Shown here: in pieces, positions 1-9,048 of the stretch
Layout: every line of letters starts with the position of its first letter
Numbering within the stretch: position 1 is the stretch's first letter
Source of the DNA: Paenibacillus etheri
GTDB lineage: Bacteria; Bacillota; Bacilli; Paenibacillales; Paenibacillaceae
Direction: 5' to 3'
DNA length: 64,000 nucleotides
Assembly: GCF_001012825.1 (NCBI RefSeq)
Contig: NZ_LCZJ02000037.1
Coordinates: 17,637-81,636 of the forward strand
The notes under the pieces: model-generated
Seen by the model: the letters and a program-made list of their open reading frames with translations, nothing else
The model's database searches: none
What the model was told of the DNA's origin: nothing
Program-made: the position numbers and the translations under genes

Positions 1-1
1 C

Positions 2-636
2 CGGCAAGCAAATCCCTATCGCAAGATGGCAAAAGCCACACAAGAGCACCAAACGTGTCCCAACCTACTCAAGCGCCAGTTTGACCAAGGAGAGCCTGAG
101 AAAGTGCTGCTGACAGATATTACCTATATGCATTATGGTAATGGACAATGTGCTTATTTATCCGTGGTGAAAGACGGGGCTACGAGACAAATTCTAGCTC
201 ACTACCTCTCTTCTTCATTGGCCATGCCAATTGTAGAACGAACACTGGAGAAACTACTTGATCGACTGGATGGCAATATTCATCCAGAAGCCCTTTTACA
301 TTCGGATCAAGGAATGCACTATACTCACCCTAGATTCCGCCTTCTCGTACGCAAAGCTGGTTTACACAGTCCATGTCACGGAAAGGGAACTGCTGGGATA
401 AGGCCGCCATGGAGAGCTTTTTTGGCCATCTGAAGGATGATTTGGAGTACAAGACATGTATGACTCTCTTGGAATTACGAACAAAGGTTGATGACTATAT
501 CGCCTACTATAACTCCGAGCGATATCAATGGGCATTAAAAAAGATGACTCCCGATGAATTCGAGGCCGCTGAAAAACCTGTATTATTAAAAGTTACAAGA
601 GCGCCTCAAATTATGAATTCAGGAGTCACCTATTAA
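2..636 (+). pseudogene. IS3-family transposase OrfB, 5'-truncated by the window edge and frameshifted
   Basis: This is the catalytic half of an IS3-family DDE transposase. The first aspartate is in 'VLLTDITYM', the second in 'LLHSDQGMHY', and the glutamate in 'AAMESFFGHLKDDLEY'. The reading frame is open from base 2, so the gene begins outside the window. After 'RKAGLH' the frame is lost near 365-373 and the rest continues in another frame from 'MSRKGNCWDKAAMES' to the stop at 634-636. One frameshift between the second aspartate and the catalytic glutamate makes the product inactive unless recoded, and no slippery heptamer is visible there. It abuts the 3' end of rmlD, about 85 bases away, and no clear right-hand inverted repeat could be fixed. 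IS3 assignment is confident; whether the element is complete to the left cannot be seen. Confidence 0.85.
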
Positions 637-720
637 TTGCTTCTTAAAGGTCTTCTTTTTTCAACTTTCCACAAATACGGTCACAGTTCAGTATGCGAAT
701 TGGGAGTTTTGATTAGTAAG

Positions 721-1593
721 CTATTCTTTTAACTCAAGGAGGAAATCTCTCAAGCCTTCACGCCAAGGGCGAATGTCCTGAAAACCATTCGTACGTATCG
801 ACAAATGCTCCATCACCGAATTCCGAGGACGCGGTGCAGGTCTTGGGAACTGTTCCGTAGCACAAGGTTCAAGCTTTGCGGTGAATTTCAAACCCAAAAT
901 ATCCTCAGCCTCTGCAAAGATCGCCTGTGTAAATTCAAACCAAGTACATGAGTCGCTATTTGACGCATGGTATACACCATACTTCTCAGTTTGGATAAGC
1001 TCGAGCAAGAAACGAGCTAAATCAACTGTATAGGTAGGCGAACCCTTTTGGTCATCGACTACTTGAAGCATTGGCTTTTCTTGACCAAGCTTTAGCATTG
1101 TTTTGACAAAGTTATTCCCGTATTTACCATACACCCATGATGTGCGTACGATGAAATACTTAGAGGAGAGGGATTGAACGAGCACCTCACCCGCTCGTTT
1201 TGATTTACCATATATACTCTTAGGATCTGTATTATCATACTCGTGGTAAGGCTGTACGCCCAAACCATCGAATACATAATCCGTGCTGATGTATACCAGC
1301 TTAGCTCCAGCTTTTTCAGAAGCTAGCGTTACGTTTCGACTGCCCGTTGCATTAATTAAATAAGCTGCATCGATGTCACTTTCTGCCGCATCAACTGCCG
1401 TATGCGCAGCACAATGAATAACAGCATCCGGTCCATACTCACCAATAACCTGGATACACTGATCCAGATCGGTGATATCCATCTCCTGACGGTCGCAGCC
1501 CATCACTTGGTGACCTTGTTGCTGGAGTAGTAAAACTACGTCCTGACCCAATTGTCCGGCCGCGCCTGTAACAAGTACCTTCAGTTGCCCCAT
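721..1593 (-). CDS. rfbD: dTDP-4-dehydrorhamnose reductase (RmlD)
   Basis: Final enzyme of dTDP-L-rhamnose synthesis: NADPH-dependent reduction of dTDP-4-dehydro-L-rhamnose in the cytoplasm. The 290-residue length is normal. The N-terminal Rossmann motif 'VTGAAGQLGQDV' (about residues 8-19) and the short-chain dehydrogenase YxxxK motif in 'YGKSKRAGE' are present. 'STDYVFDG' and 'RTSWVYG' are typical of RmlD. The ATG overlaps the stop of rmlB by one base (TAATG), and GGGAGA lies nine bases upstream, so the pair is translationally coupled. The partner enzymes RmlA and RmlC are more than 15 kb away on the other strand, an unusual split of a pathway that is normally one operon. Confidence 0.96.
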   Translation of the reverse strand: MGQLKVLVTGAAGQLGQDVVLLLQQQGHQVMGCDRQEMDITDLDQCIQVIGEYGPDAVIHCAAHTAVDAAESDIDAAYLINATGSRNVTLASEKAGAKLVYISTDYVFDGLGVQPYHEYDNTDPKSIYGKSKRAGEVLVQSLSSKYFIVRTSWVYGKYGNNFVKTMLKLGQEKPMLQVVDDQKGSPTYTVDLARFLLELIQTEKYGVYHASNSDSCTWFEFTQAIFAEAEDILGLKFTAKLEPCATEQFPRPAPRPRNSVMEHLSIRTNGFQDIRPWREGLRDFLLELKE

Positions 1594-2615
1594 TATAGAG
1601 ATTCTCCCAAACGATCGCCATACTGTAATTCAGCGTACTTTTGATATTCCCCTGATTGAATACGGGTCCACCACTCGCGGTTATTGAGATACCATTGGAT
1701 GGTTTCTTTAATACCTGTTTCAAACGTATGTTTCGGCTTCCAACCCAGTTCGTTCATAATCTTGGTAGGATCAATTCCATAGCGGCGATCATGACCCGGA
1801 CGGTCTTGAACATAGGTAATTAGAGAATCCGGCTTACCTAATTCCTGCAGTACCGTATTTACAATATGCACATTCGTACGCTCGTTATTGCCACCGATAT
1901 TGTATACCTCACCATTCACGCCTTCATGAATAACTAAATCAATCGCGCTGCAGTGATCCTCAACATACAACCAGTCTCGGATATTCATTCCATCGCCATA
2001 AACAGGCAGTGCTTGATCCGCAAGTGCGCGGGAGATCATGAGTGGAATAAGCTTTTCAGGGAATTGATACGGGCCATAGTTGTTCGAGCAGCGGGTAATG
2101 TTCACTGGCAATCCGAACGTCTCATGGTATGCACGTACAAGTAGATCTCCGCCAGCTTTACTAGCAGAATAAGGACTGTTAGGAGTCAATGGAGTTTCTT
2201 CGGTAAACAACCCGGTTGCTCCAAGTGATCCGTATACTTCATCCGTAGAAATCTGAACGAATTTAGTAACACTGTATTTTTTCGCCGCATCCAAAAGCAC
2301 TTGTGTTCCAAGTACATTCGTCTTCACAAACACTTCCGGCTCCAAAATACTCCGATCCACATGCGATTCAGCTGCAAAATTCACCACTACGTCAATACCT
2401 TGGCTCATCAAGGAATCGATAGCCTGAACATCAGTAATGTCAGCCTTATTAAAAGTATAGTTAGGGTGATTTTCGATTGACTTCAAATTCTCCAGATTAC
2501 CTGCGTACGTCAACGCATCTACGTTAACGATTTGATAATCAGGATGTTGTTGCAGCATGTATAATACAAAGTTGCTGCCGATAAAGCCGGCTCCGCCGGT
2601 GATGAGAAGTTTCAT
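1593..2615 (-). CDS. rfbB: dTDP-glucose 4,6-dehydratase (RmlB)
   Basis: Second step of dTDP-L-rhamnose synthesis: NAD-dependent conversion of dTDP-glucose to dTDP-4-keto-6-deoxyglucose. The 340-residue protein starts with 'MKLLITGGAGFIGSNF', the NAD-binding GxxGxxG fold. It carries 'STDEVYGSLG', the catalytic triad region, and the YxxxK motif in 'SPYSASKAGGD'. 'RCSNNYGPYQFPEKLIP' and 'RDWLYVEDHC' are strong family signatures. The start has AAGGTGG seven bases upstream. It is the first gene of a two-gene minus-strand unit with rmlD. The stretch upstream (2616-2830) is AT-rich and must hold the promoter, but I could not identify convincing -35/-10 boxes. Confidence 0.97.
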   Translation of the reverse strand: MKLLITGGAGFIGSNFVLYMLQQHPDYQIVNVDALTYAGNLENLKSIENHPNYTFNKADITDVQAIDSLMSQGIDVVVNFAAESHVDRSILEPEVFVKTNVLGTQVLLDAAKKYSVTKFVQISTDEVYGSLGATGLFTEETPLTPNSPYSASKAGGDLLVRAYHETFGLPVNITRCSNNYGPYQFPEKLIPLMISRALADQALPVYGDGMNIRDWLYVEDHCSAIDLVIHEGVNGEVYNIGGNNERTNVHIVNTVLQELGKPDSLITYVQDRPGHDRRYGIDPTKIMNELGWKPKHTFETGIKETIQWYLNNREWWTRIQSGEYQKYAELQYGDRLGESL

Positions 2616-2829
2616 GTGGTTACCACCTTTTTAGATTTGTTTAATAATTTGTATGATTATTCTAACACGCAGAAAGGATTAATTATTAATTCATTGTAAA
2701 AGTATTTAAAAAATAATAAACTCTACACCCCAACACACGTGTCACCCATTCATGATATGTCGATTACTATTTCAAGAGAATATTTATTATATATAGACCG
2801 AAATTTTGAATTACATGCGTACACCAAAG

Positions 2830-3285
2830 ACGATCAATGACCTCCATAGGATTGGCGTTGACACGTTTTTACGCGGATGTGAAGAATTTTTTAGTAAAAC
2901 ACATTGTGGACAATATCACTTTTTAGCCATTTCCATAGCCCTTCAACTAAGTTGAGCTCCATAGAATACTTCGGCAGGAGCACAAACTGTAGCCGAGTAT
3001 CTTTTGCAAATAGGCTTGCTCTTTTGTGGCATGTTGAATTCGGCTATTATCTAGGAGCATCACAATTCCCCCTCAGGATAGGCCCGTTGGACTGCATCAA
3101 GAAATAGGAGGAGTACCGGGGCGTCATATCCTTCGCCATTACGGTAAAGGACTTGCCCAGTCTCGTAGTTTAGGATCCAAACAGTTTGGCTCCGTTATGG
3201 CAGTCATAGTCGGTACTTTCGCTGCCGGCCTACCGAAACTAGATGTACTTCAGGGATTGGTACGCCTGAATCAATATTTGAGCTT
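2830..3285 (-). pseudogene. IS630-family transposase relic (C-terminal DDE part)
   Basis: Reading the minus strand with frame changes gives recognisable IS630/DDE_3 text: 'VWILNYETGQVLYRNGEGY', 'VLLLFLDAVQRAYPEGEL', then after a one-base loss 'VMLLDNSRIQHATKEQAYL', and finally 'LVEGLWKWLKSDIVHNVF' before a stop. The second catalytic aspartate is in LLDN and the glutamate in LVEGLW. The alignment needs at least two frameshifts and the N-terminal half is missing, so it is dead. The other strand shows a short open frame here that is only a shadow of this relic. It lies in the 1.5-kb gene-free stretch between rmlB and gtrA with a second IS630 relic in the opposite orientation. Confidence 0.75.
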
Positions 3286-3479
3286 TTAGCATTAATGATA
3301 TATATAAGATAATTTCAGAAATGATTGTAGTTCTGTATTTATTTCTTCATATTATTTATTTATGATGTTCGATATCGATTTGCAACATATAGTTATATAT
3401 ATTGAACTCAAAAATAAAATATAAAAATCATCTTCATGAGGTGAAAAATAGTAAAGAAGCAAATACGGGGATTGAAATG

Positions 3480-3800
3480 AATTACGAAAACGAGATTGAA
3501 CAACTGACAATGGTAACGAAAGACACAGAAAACGCCAACATGTACGAAAGAGATTTAGCAGTCCGTTTACATTTAAAAGGTCAGAAGTTAATCTAAATTG
3601 CAGATATTTTTGAAAGTTCTTCTCATACATTTAGTGGGTACTCAAATGATTATTGCAAGCACGTACTTTCAGTCCTAAAATTTGGCCAATATCCCGAAGA
3701 CATTCAAAACGTTCCGACGACCAAAAAGAACGACTCAAGGTAACGATTGCTAAGAAAGGACCTGTGGGAATCTTGGATTCGAACTCAGACACACCTAGAC
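3480..3800 (+). pseudogene. IS630-family transposase relic (N-terminal helix-turn-helix part)
   Basis: The plus strand reads 'MYERDLAVRLHLKGQKLI', stop, 'IADIFESSSHTFSGY', which matches the N-terminal helix-turn-helix of IS630-type transposases (usual form MYERYLAVRLHLEG...). An in-frame stop at about 3594 and loss of similarity after roughly 100 codons show decay. It could be the missing front half of the relic at 2830-3285 after an inversion, since the two point towards each other. The preceding 'MNYENEIEQL...' may be native to the element or unrelated. Confidence 0.55.
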
Positions 3801-4117
3801 CTTGAAAATCTTATTTACATCATCTACTCTCATGTCACTGCCTTCACATAACTGATCAATCATTATCCTCTTGAAACGATTAACTACTGCTGTTTCGAGT
3901 ATGAAGTTCTCAAGTTCAATCTATGTTCCATTCGATACCGATGGACAAACGCAGCAGTAAACGATCGACACAATTACACTAACCCCTTCCATAGCCAGCA
4001 TCAATCCACCCGTTCATAAAAAGGCATTCCTATTGAATGTAACAGCCATCGAATGTCGGGTAGATAATCACCTATTGAATCGCCTCTTAGCCACAATCCT
4101 AACCCTCAGAATGATTT
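3801..4117. other. Gene-free decayed stretch
   Basis: About 320 bases with no open frame that resembles a protein and no clear terminator or promoter. Multiple stops occur in all frames. Given its position between IS630 debris and the gtrA gene it is probably further degraded mobile DNA, but nothing in it is recognisable to me. Confidence 0.4.
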
Positions 4118-4504
4118 TCAAGCAAAAGCCCAGTAACGATTTAAAGTGAAATTAGAGATAGGTACAACAATAATAACGATAACCTGAGCCCAAATATACC
4201 AAACTCCCAACAAGTTAACTAACAGGAACATAATTAAAAGGTTAATGCCAAGACCAGATAATGATACAATTACGTATTTGTAAAAAAAAGATTTCTTTTT
4301 CTCCAACTGAAATGTCCATTTTAAATTAATATAATACGAAACAATTAGTGATAAAATAAAACCTGCTGATGAACCTATTAGAGGTTGAAACCCTTCCTTT
4401 TCAACCAAAAATATCAATACAGAGGTATGCAGTATTGTTCCAATAGCACCAACCAATGCATATTTAATAAATTGTCTCATGATTTCTATCTTTGCAATCC
4501 TCAC
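4118..4504 (-). CDS. GtrA-family membrane protein (putative polyprenyl-phosphate-sugar flippase)
   Basis: A 128-residue protein with four predicted membrane segments and the GtrA hallmark start 'RQFIKYALVGAIGTILHT'. 'LNRYWAF' at the C-terminus is also characteristic. GtrA proteins are thought to move undecaprenyl-phosphate-linked sugars across the membrane in three-component glycosylation systems. The reading frame is open to 4534, but the codon there is TTG inside the upstream gene. A GTG at 4504 has GGAGTG five bases upstream and follows the stop of the DUF2304 gene by four bases, so I chose it. It is the last gene of the minus-strand unit GT2-DUF2304-GtrA. Confidence 0.88.
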   Translation of the reverse strand: MRIAKIEIMRQFIKYALVGAIGTILHTSVLIFLVEKEGFQPLIGSSAGFILSLIVSYYINLKWTFQLEKKKSFFYKYVIVSLSGLGINLLIMFLLVNLLGVWYIWAQVIVIIVVPISNFTLNRYWAFA

Positions 4505-4508
4505 AGAA

Positions 4509-4874
4509 TCACTCCATTTTTCTTTCGTTTTCAAATTGTTTTAATTCATTTTTCAAGAGCCCTACTTCTTGGGAAAGTTGGCGTATTTTTATGGAGTTCT
4601 TAGATATTTCAGATGTCAAATTATAAAGTATCATTAAGCAAGTAATTATTCCGAATAGAAACAGTGTATTCACAGGAGTTTCAATTGAAAGCAATTTCGA
4701 AACGAAAAGAACAATATTAGGAAATATGGCGATGAGTATATTAATAATTGTCATAACAATCCAGAGAATTGTGTACTTTAACTCTATTTTATAAGCTTTG
4801 ATTCTTACTATAAAAGAAACAAATATTAAACTACTAAGTATAATTAGGATGAGTTGCAAATTAAATGGAATCAT
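4509..4874 (-). CDS. DUF2304 family membrane protein
   Basis: A 121-residue protein with three hydrophobic segments followed by a charged helical tail ('EISKNSIKIRQLSQEVGLL'), the usual architecture of DUF2304. The family is regularly found beside dolichol-phosphate-mannose-synthase-like GT2 enzymes and is suspected to assist them or to serve as a flippase component; no biochemical role is firmly known. It starts within the last codons of the GT2 gene (ATGA overlap) with AGGAGATGACAT before the ATG, so translation is coupled. Having both DUF2304 and GtrA next to one GT2 is notable because either one alone is more common. Confidence 0.85.
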   Translation of the reverse strand: MIPFNLQLILIILSSLIFVSFIVRIKAYKIELKYTILWIVMTIINILIAIFPNIVLFVSKLLSIETPVNTLFLFGIITCLMILYNLTSEISKNSIKIRQLSQEVGLLKNELKQFENERKME

Positions 4875-5596
4875 ATGTCATCTCCTAGTAATTCTAAGCT
4901 CTCTACTAATTCCTTTTTTCTAAATCGATCAATAAGAATTGCTAATGATACTTTTATAACATAATAGATTGACCTCATTAAGTTTATAGAAGATGAGCCA
5001 AATTGTCTTTCTGACATAATCACCGGCACTTCAAGTATTCTATAATTTTGTCTCAATAGAGCAACTATAGATTCTGGTTCAGGATAATCTGTTGGATAAT
5101 AATTAGCAAAGTAATTCATAACCTTCAAGTTACACGCTCTAAACCCCGAGGTTGGATCAGTTATTTTCATTCCTGTAAGTAATCTAATCAGCGAACTAAA
5201 GTATTTAATTCCGATTCTCCTCACGACACTTGATTGAAACCCTTCTTTCTCAATATATCTTGATCCAATTATCATATCGGCTTCTCCATTTAAAACAGGA
5301 GTTATTATCTGCAGTAGATAATTTGGATCGTGTTGACCATCCCCATCTACCTGAACAGCAACATCATATCCATTTCTAACACCGTACGTGTATCCTGTTT
5401 GCACAGCACCACCAATACCTAGATTACATGGTAGATCAATAAAATTAACTTTTAGTTCTCTTAGAATTTTCAGAGTATTATCAGTAGACTTATCATTAAT
5501 AACAATGACATCAACATTAAGTTTATTTAATTCAAACACTAACTTCCTTATATTACCTTCTTCATTGAAAGCGGGAATTATCACTAACACTTTCAT
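4871..5596 (-). CDS. GT2 polyprenyl-phosphate glycosyltransferase (DPM1/GtrB-like)
   Basis: Family 2 glycosyltransferase of the dolichyl/undecaprenyl-phosphate hexose synthase type, 241 residues. 'VLVIIPAFNEEGNIRKLV' opens the GT-A fold, 'VQVDGDGQHDPNYL' holds the metal-binding DxD region, and 'DPTSGFRACNLKVM' is the typical acceptor-side motif. There are no GtrB-style C-terminal double transmembrane helices; the end is short and basic, so the associated DUF2304 or GtrA protein may provide membrane attachment. The predicted reaction is transfer of a sugar from a nucleotide donor to undecaprenyl phosphate on the cytoplasmic face. GAGGTG lies about eleven bases before the ATG. Donor sugar is unknown. 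Confidence 0.9.
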   Translation of the reverse strand: MKVLVIIPAFNEEGNIRKLVFELNKLNVDVIVINDKSTDNTLKILRELKVNFIDLPCNLGIGGAVQTGYTYGVRNGYDVAVQVDGDGQHDPNYLLQIITPVLNGEADMIIGSRYIEKEGFQSSVVRRIGIKYFSSLIRLLTGMKITDPTSGFRACNLKVMNYFANYYPTDYPEPESIVALLRQNYRILEVPVIMSERQFGSSSINLMRSIYYVIKVSLAILIDRFRKKELVESLELLGDDI

Positions 5597-5932
5597 TTCT
5601 ATCTTTCACCTCACGATATTTTCTTAAGTACCGACAACCATTCCAATATTAGTAATATGAATTGCGCCTACTAAAAGACATAAGGTCCATGCAAATTTTC
5701 TCTACGTAGGTCTTGCCAGCGCATCGGTTTGGGACCTGGTCGTCATCCTTCTACGACGCACGATAATTGAGTTTTGGCCGCCCCCCTATTAAAGGGTATA
5801 TGACGGCCTACACACACTCGAAGAAACGCATCAGGAACAATGAGTTCAAAACTTCCCCGCTGGAATCCCCTCACGAATCCTTTATGGATGATCTATCGCA
5901 CTTAGTTTGATATCCCATCGTTTAATAATATC
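5597..5932. other. Gene-free stretch between GT2 and the GT-C-like gene
   Basis: These 336 bases carry no credible open frame. The middle part (about 5690-5880) is richer in GC than the flanking genes and reads in broken fragments on the minus strand, as expected of foreign decayed DNA, but no family could be recognised. No intrinsic terminator is evident, so the downstream GT2-DUF2304-GtrA unit may have its own promoter here or be read through. Confidence 0.4.
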
Positions 5933-8764
5933 TCAGTTATAATTGACGCGATAAATTGACCATGGATCTACACTGTCTTTATATAATAAGGTTACATCAC
6001 CTTTATCAATAATGCTTTGAGGAATAGGAAACATTGTGAATATATATTTAATATTTAAGTCCCTAGCAGTTTCAATTGGAATATAAACGATACGATTAGT
6101 ACCATTTACCTTTTGACTCCTTTCATGATCTAAAAGTGAAAATTCTAAATCGCCATCAGTTAAGCGCATATCAATATGAGCAAATTGATTCCAAAGATTG
6201 ATATATTCATGTTTTTTATCAATTATGCTCATCATTTCCCAATCCGGATAGTAATATGTTCCAGTTGTCCTTGCAACTCCTTGTGCCGTTACAAGGTTCG
6301 ATATAGTGGGACTACCACTAACCATCCATCGGCCAGCATCCGCTGAATTGATTCTTCGTATTTGCTCCATGGTAGTCTTCTCAAACATAGAATCAGTTCC
6401 TTTGGTAATAGGATTCACCAAAATTGTAGAACAAACTGAAAGAAGTAAATACAAAACAATAAAAGATTGTACAGAGTTATAATTACCCTTCATTAACAAA
6501 AATCCCATATAAGAGAGTAAGGCGACTACAAAAATCATCAATATAGTACCGATAGAAAATGACTTAAAATAACTAAATATATTTATACTATTTGTCATTA
6601 TGCAAAGTGTTAGAAAGCATATGACACTTGATATAATAAGTGGAACTCTCCCTGAAAATAAATTTCCCCGTTTGTCCTCTAAATGAGCAAGTAGACATAC
6701 AATTAATAAAGTAAAACTGTAGCCATAAGCATATGTGATCCTAACAGGATAAGTAAAACTTAATAAAGTTATCTTGTTGAAGAATGGAACTTCCGGAATC
6801 CACGAGATGAGCATTAAAAATAAAGAAACACTCAATAATAGGGAAATTAATAAAGGCTTGTTTTTATGCTTAAATATTAGGGTTGCAGCAACCACAACAA
6901 CAAATGGAGTAAAAGTGAAAAATTGGCTGATCTCACTTGCATTCAAAAAATCTGGTTGTTTGATACTTGCAGTAAAAATATTCACAAACTGATATAATTC
7001 ATAGTCCCAAGGAAGCTTAATCCATGGTCTATCAGAACCAGGGTATACCGTATCCATAATAACATGCAAAGCAGGTGATGAATTTGTATAAAAATGATAT
7101 AAAACCAGTGCGATTGGTATAAGTATTACTGCATATTGTAGTAATCGAGAAAAGGCGAACGGTTTGTTCTTTTTATTCTCAATTAATACATATATGAAAA
7201 GCATTAAAAACACATAGCCCAATGGAACCTGGGTTGCAGGGTACATAGTCAATATATAAACTAAAACAAATAAGGCTATTCCAGATAGACTGATAAACTT
7301 ACTATATAACTTATGAGAATTTAAGTACTTATTAAATAAAACTATTGCAAATTGCCCACTCATAATCATAAGCATTAGTGATTGTGATAGCCACCATTGA
7401 ACCGGCGGAGCAAATGTAACAATAATTGCGGTAATGATTCCAAATCGATGTTTTTTTGTGAGAAAAACTCCCATTTCATATGATGCCATGAATAATAGAA
7501 TTAACCGTAATGTCCAATAAAAAGAAAATGCATAATCATTAGGCATTACTAAAAATCCCCAAAGATCAGGTCGAGCGATTACAGTTATATCTTTAACTGG
7601 CGCAAATGCAGAAACGACCATGTCGTTACCAGCAAAGCTCAAATTTTTATTGAAGTACTGTAATGTAGGATTTGCATTTGTCTGGGCAAAGTAATAGGGT
7701 TTCTCTGTAGCCCATTCATCGCCTCTAATTCCTTGGGGAATGCCTAGCAATGTGCTTTCTTGATAGCTTGGAGTATTTCCTTGTAGCATTCCATCATAAA
7801 ACCCTAATGACGATCCGGTGAATTTTCCTAGTACCATAAGAATTAGCAAGATAAATGCCAAAACATATCGATACTTATGTGCTTTAGATTTTCCTAAACT
7901 AACTATTAATCCTATAATAAAAATAAATGATGAAAAGAAGTATATTCGATCAAATGAGAAAACATAAGAACTTAGAAAATAATGATGAACAGTGTCAAAC
8001 TTAAAGAACTCTGATACTTTTGCGATACTTCGTAAAATAACAACATCCAATATAACCGCTGATATGACCGAGATACATATAATTATAATTAAATTAAATG
8101 CATTTTTAAAAAAAATATTTTTGATTACAAACTTCTCTTTAATTGTTTTATAGTAAATCAGTAATTTTGGTAAATTACGAAATAGCCAAAGCAATTTATT
8201 AATAAACAATATGATTAAGGCTATACAAGCTATAAAAAGCTCTTTGATTACGAATGAATTTTTGAACTTTATTGGTAAATTTGAATATGTGTCTGTAGAG
8301 TATATATGACCATCAGGACCAGAAGTAGCGATGTTAACGGTTCCGTCTTCAATAGAATATTGAGAAATATCGTTTTTAAATCTAAATTTATCCAAAAACA
8401 CTTTTTCACTAATAACATATTCATATAGAGGGGATTTTTGAATAGACAAAGAATATATCTTAAAATTTCCTGATTTATCACCAAAATCAATTCGCAGCTT
8501 ATTAGAATTAACTAGATCTAATGGGAATTTTATATTTTGCAGCTTGCTACTTTTTACAAAATACTCTTGAGACATATGAGAATCATCAAAGGGATAATTT
8601 TCTGTGTGACTATTATCATAAAAAAAACTAATCTTGGAATCATGTTCACTGTAAATAGATAAATTTACTGATTGTCTAAAGGATGTGAATATAGCAACAT
8701 TCATTAGCACTATTAGTATAATAAACAAAATAACTTTTTTGTGCGTTTTAGTTATATATTTCAT
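5933..8764 (-). CDS. Large polytopic membrane protein, GT-C/YfhO-like glycosyltransferase candidate
   Basis: A 943-residue protein. It has an N-terminal membrane anchor (about 10-30), a beta-rich extracytoplasmic segment (about 35-165), then roughly a dozen transmembrane helices (about 170-800) and a C-terminal extracytoplasmic tail. The layout resembles YfhO-type and other GT-C glycosyltransferases, which use lipid-phosphate sugars outside the membrane. 'FYDGMLQGNTPSYQES' and 'GIPQGIRGDEWATEKPYYF' are conserved-looking loop motifs with acidic residues that could be catalytic, but I cannot confirm a specific family. AGGAG lies five bases before the ATG. With the downstream GT2, DUF2304 and GtrA it makes a complete three-component extracytoplasmic glycosylation set. 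Codons are very AT-rich, like its neighbours up to Wzm, which fits acquisition by transfer. Confidence 0.7.
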   Translation of the reverse strand: MKYITKTHKKVILFIILIVLMNVAIFTSFRQSVNLSIYSEHDSKISFFYDNSHTENYPFDDSHMSQEYFVKSSKLQNIKFPLDLVNSNKLRIDFGDKSGNFKIYSLSIQKSPLYEYVISEKVFLDKFRFKNDISQYSIEDGTVNIATSGPDGHIYSTDTYSNLPIKFKNSFVIKELFIACIALIILFINKLLWLFRNLPKLLIYYKTIKEKFVIKNIFFKNAFNLIIIICISVISAVILDVVILRSIAKVSEFFKFDTVHHYFLSSYVFSFDRIYFFSSFIFIIGLIVSLGKSKAHKYRYVLAFILLILMVLGKFTGSSLGFYDGMLQGNTPSYQESTLLGIPQGIRGDEWATEKPYYFAQTNANPTLQYFNKNLSFAGNDMVVSAFAPVKDITVIARPDLWGFLVMPNDYAFSFYWTLRLILLFMASYEMGVFLTKKHRFGIITAIIVTFAPPVQWWLSQSLMLMIMSGQFAIVLFNKYLNSHKLYSKFISLSGIALFVLVYILTMYPATQVPLGYVFLMLFIYVLIENKKNKPFAFSRLLQYAVILIPIALVLYHFYTNSSPALHVIMDTVYPGSDRPWIKLPWDYELYQFVNIFTASIKQPDFLNASEISQFFTFTPFVVVVAATLIFKHKNKPLLISLLLSVSLFLMLISWIPEVPFFNKITLLSFTYPVRITYAYGYSFTLLIVCLLAHLEDKRGNLFSGRVPLIISSVICFLTLCIMTNSINIFSYFKSFSIGTILMIFVVALLSYMGFLLMKGNYNSVQSFIVLYLLLSVCSTILVNPITKGTDSMFEKTTMEQIRRINSADAGRWMVSGSPTISNLVTAQGVARTTGTYYYPDWEMMSIIDKKHEYINLWNQFAHIDMRLTDGDLEFSLLDHERSQKVNGTNRIVYIPIETARDLNIKYIFTMFPIPQSIIDKGDVTLLYKDSVDPWSIYRVNYN

Positions 8765-8959
8765 AAATTCTCCTGTGTTATATATTGTTTGCGTTTTTGA
8801 TAACGCGCTTTAATGTAGCAAGAGTAATTTCAAAAAACTATCATGCGCCATGGTTCACATTTCAGAATGAAAATGTTGTTTGTTACCCTGTCCATATACG
8901 TAAAAAGGCACACTATACCAACACAACCCACGTAAATATATCTGTGATTAATACATGGA

Positions 8960-9016
8960 ATAAGGAGTTAACCTCGGGTTTTATAATTGTTACGTTACGC
9001 CGAAGAAACTCCTTAT
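8960..9016. repeat. Inverted repeat in the intergenic region before the GT-C-like gene
   Basis: ATAAGGAGTT at 8960-8969 pairs perfectly with AACTCCTTAT at 9007-9016 around a 37-base loop that has a smaller internal CGG/CCG pairing. It lies about 32 bases beyond the stop of the upstream glycosyltransferase gene on the minus strand. No T-run follows, so it is not a standard terminator; it could stabilise the mRNA end or be an operator. Confidence 0.4.
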
Positions 9017-9048
9017 AATATGCATTCAGCTACTTTGAAGATCTAATA

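Noticed and set aside
365-373. Programmed frameshift in the first IS3 gene
   Set aside because: The break lies inside the catalytic domain between the second aspartate and the glutamate, not at the OrfA/OrfB junction, and there is no slippery heptamer.
687-701. 14-base match between the spacer after the IS3 relic and the ligase gene near 20369
   Set aside because: A 14-base match is expected by chance in 64 kb and no similarity extends beyond it.
2904-3107. Plus-strand 67-residue open frame
   Set aside because: It is the complement of the IS630 relic, whose minus-strand text is recognisable as transposase.
5690-5880. Transposase fragment between GT2 and the GT-C-like gene
   Set aside because: The broken minus-strand reading looked transposase-like at first, but no catalytic motif or family signature could be found.
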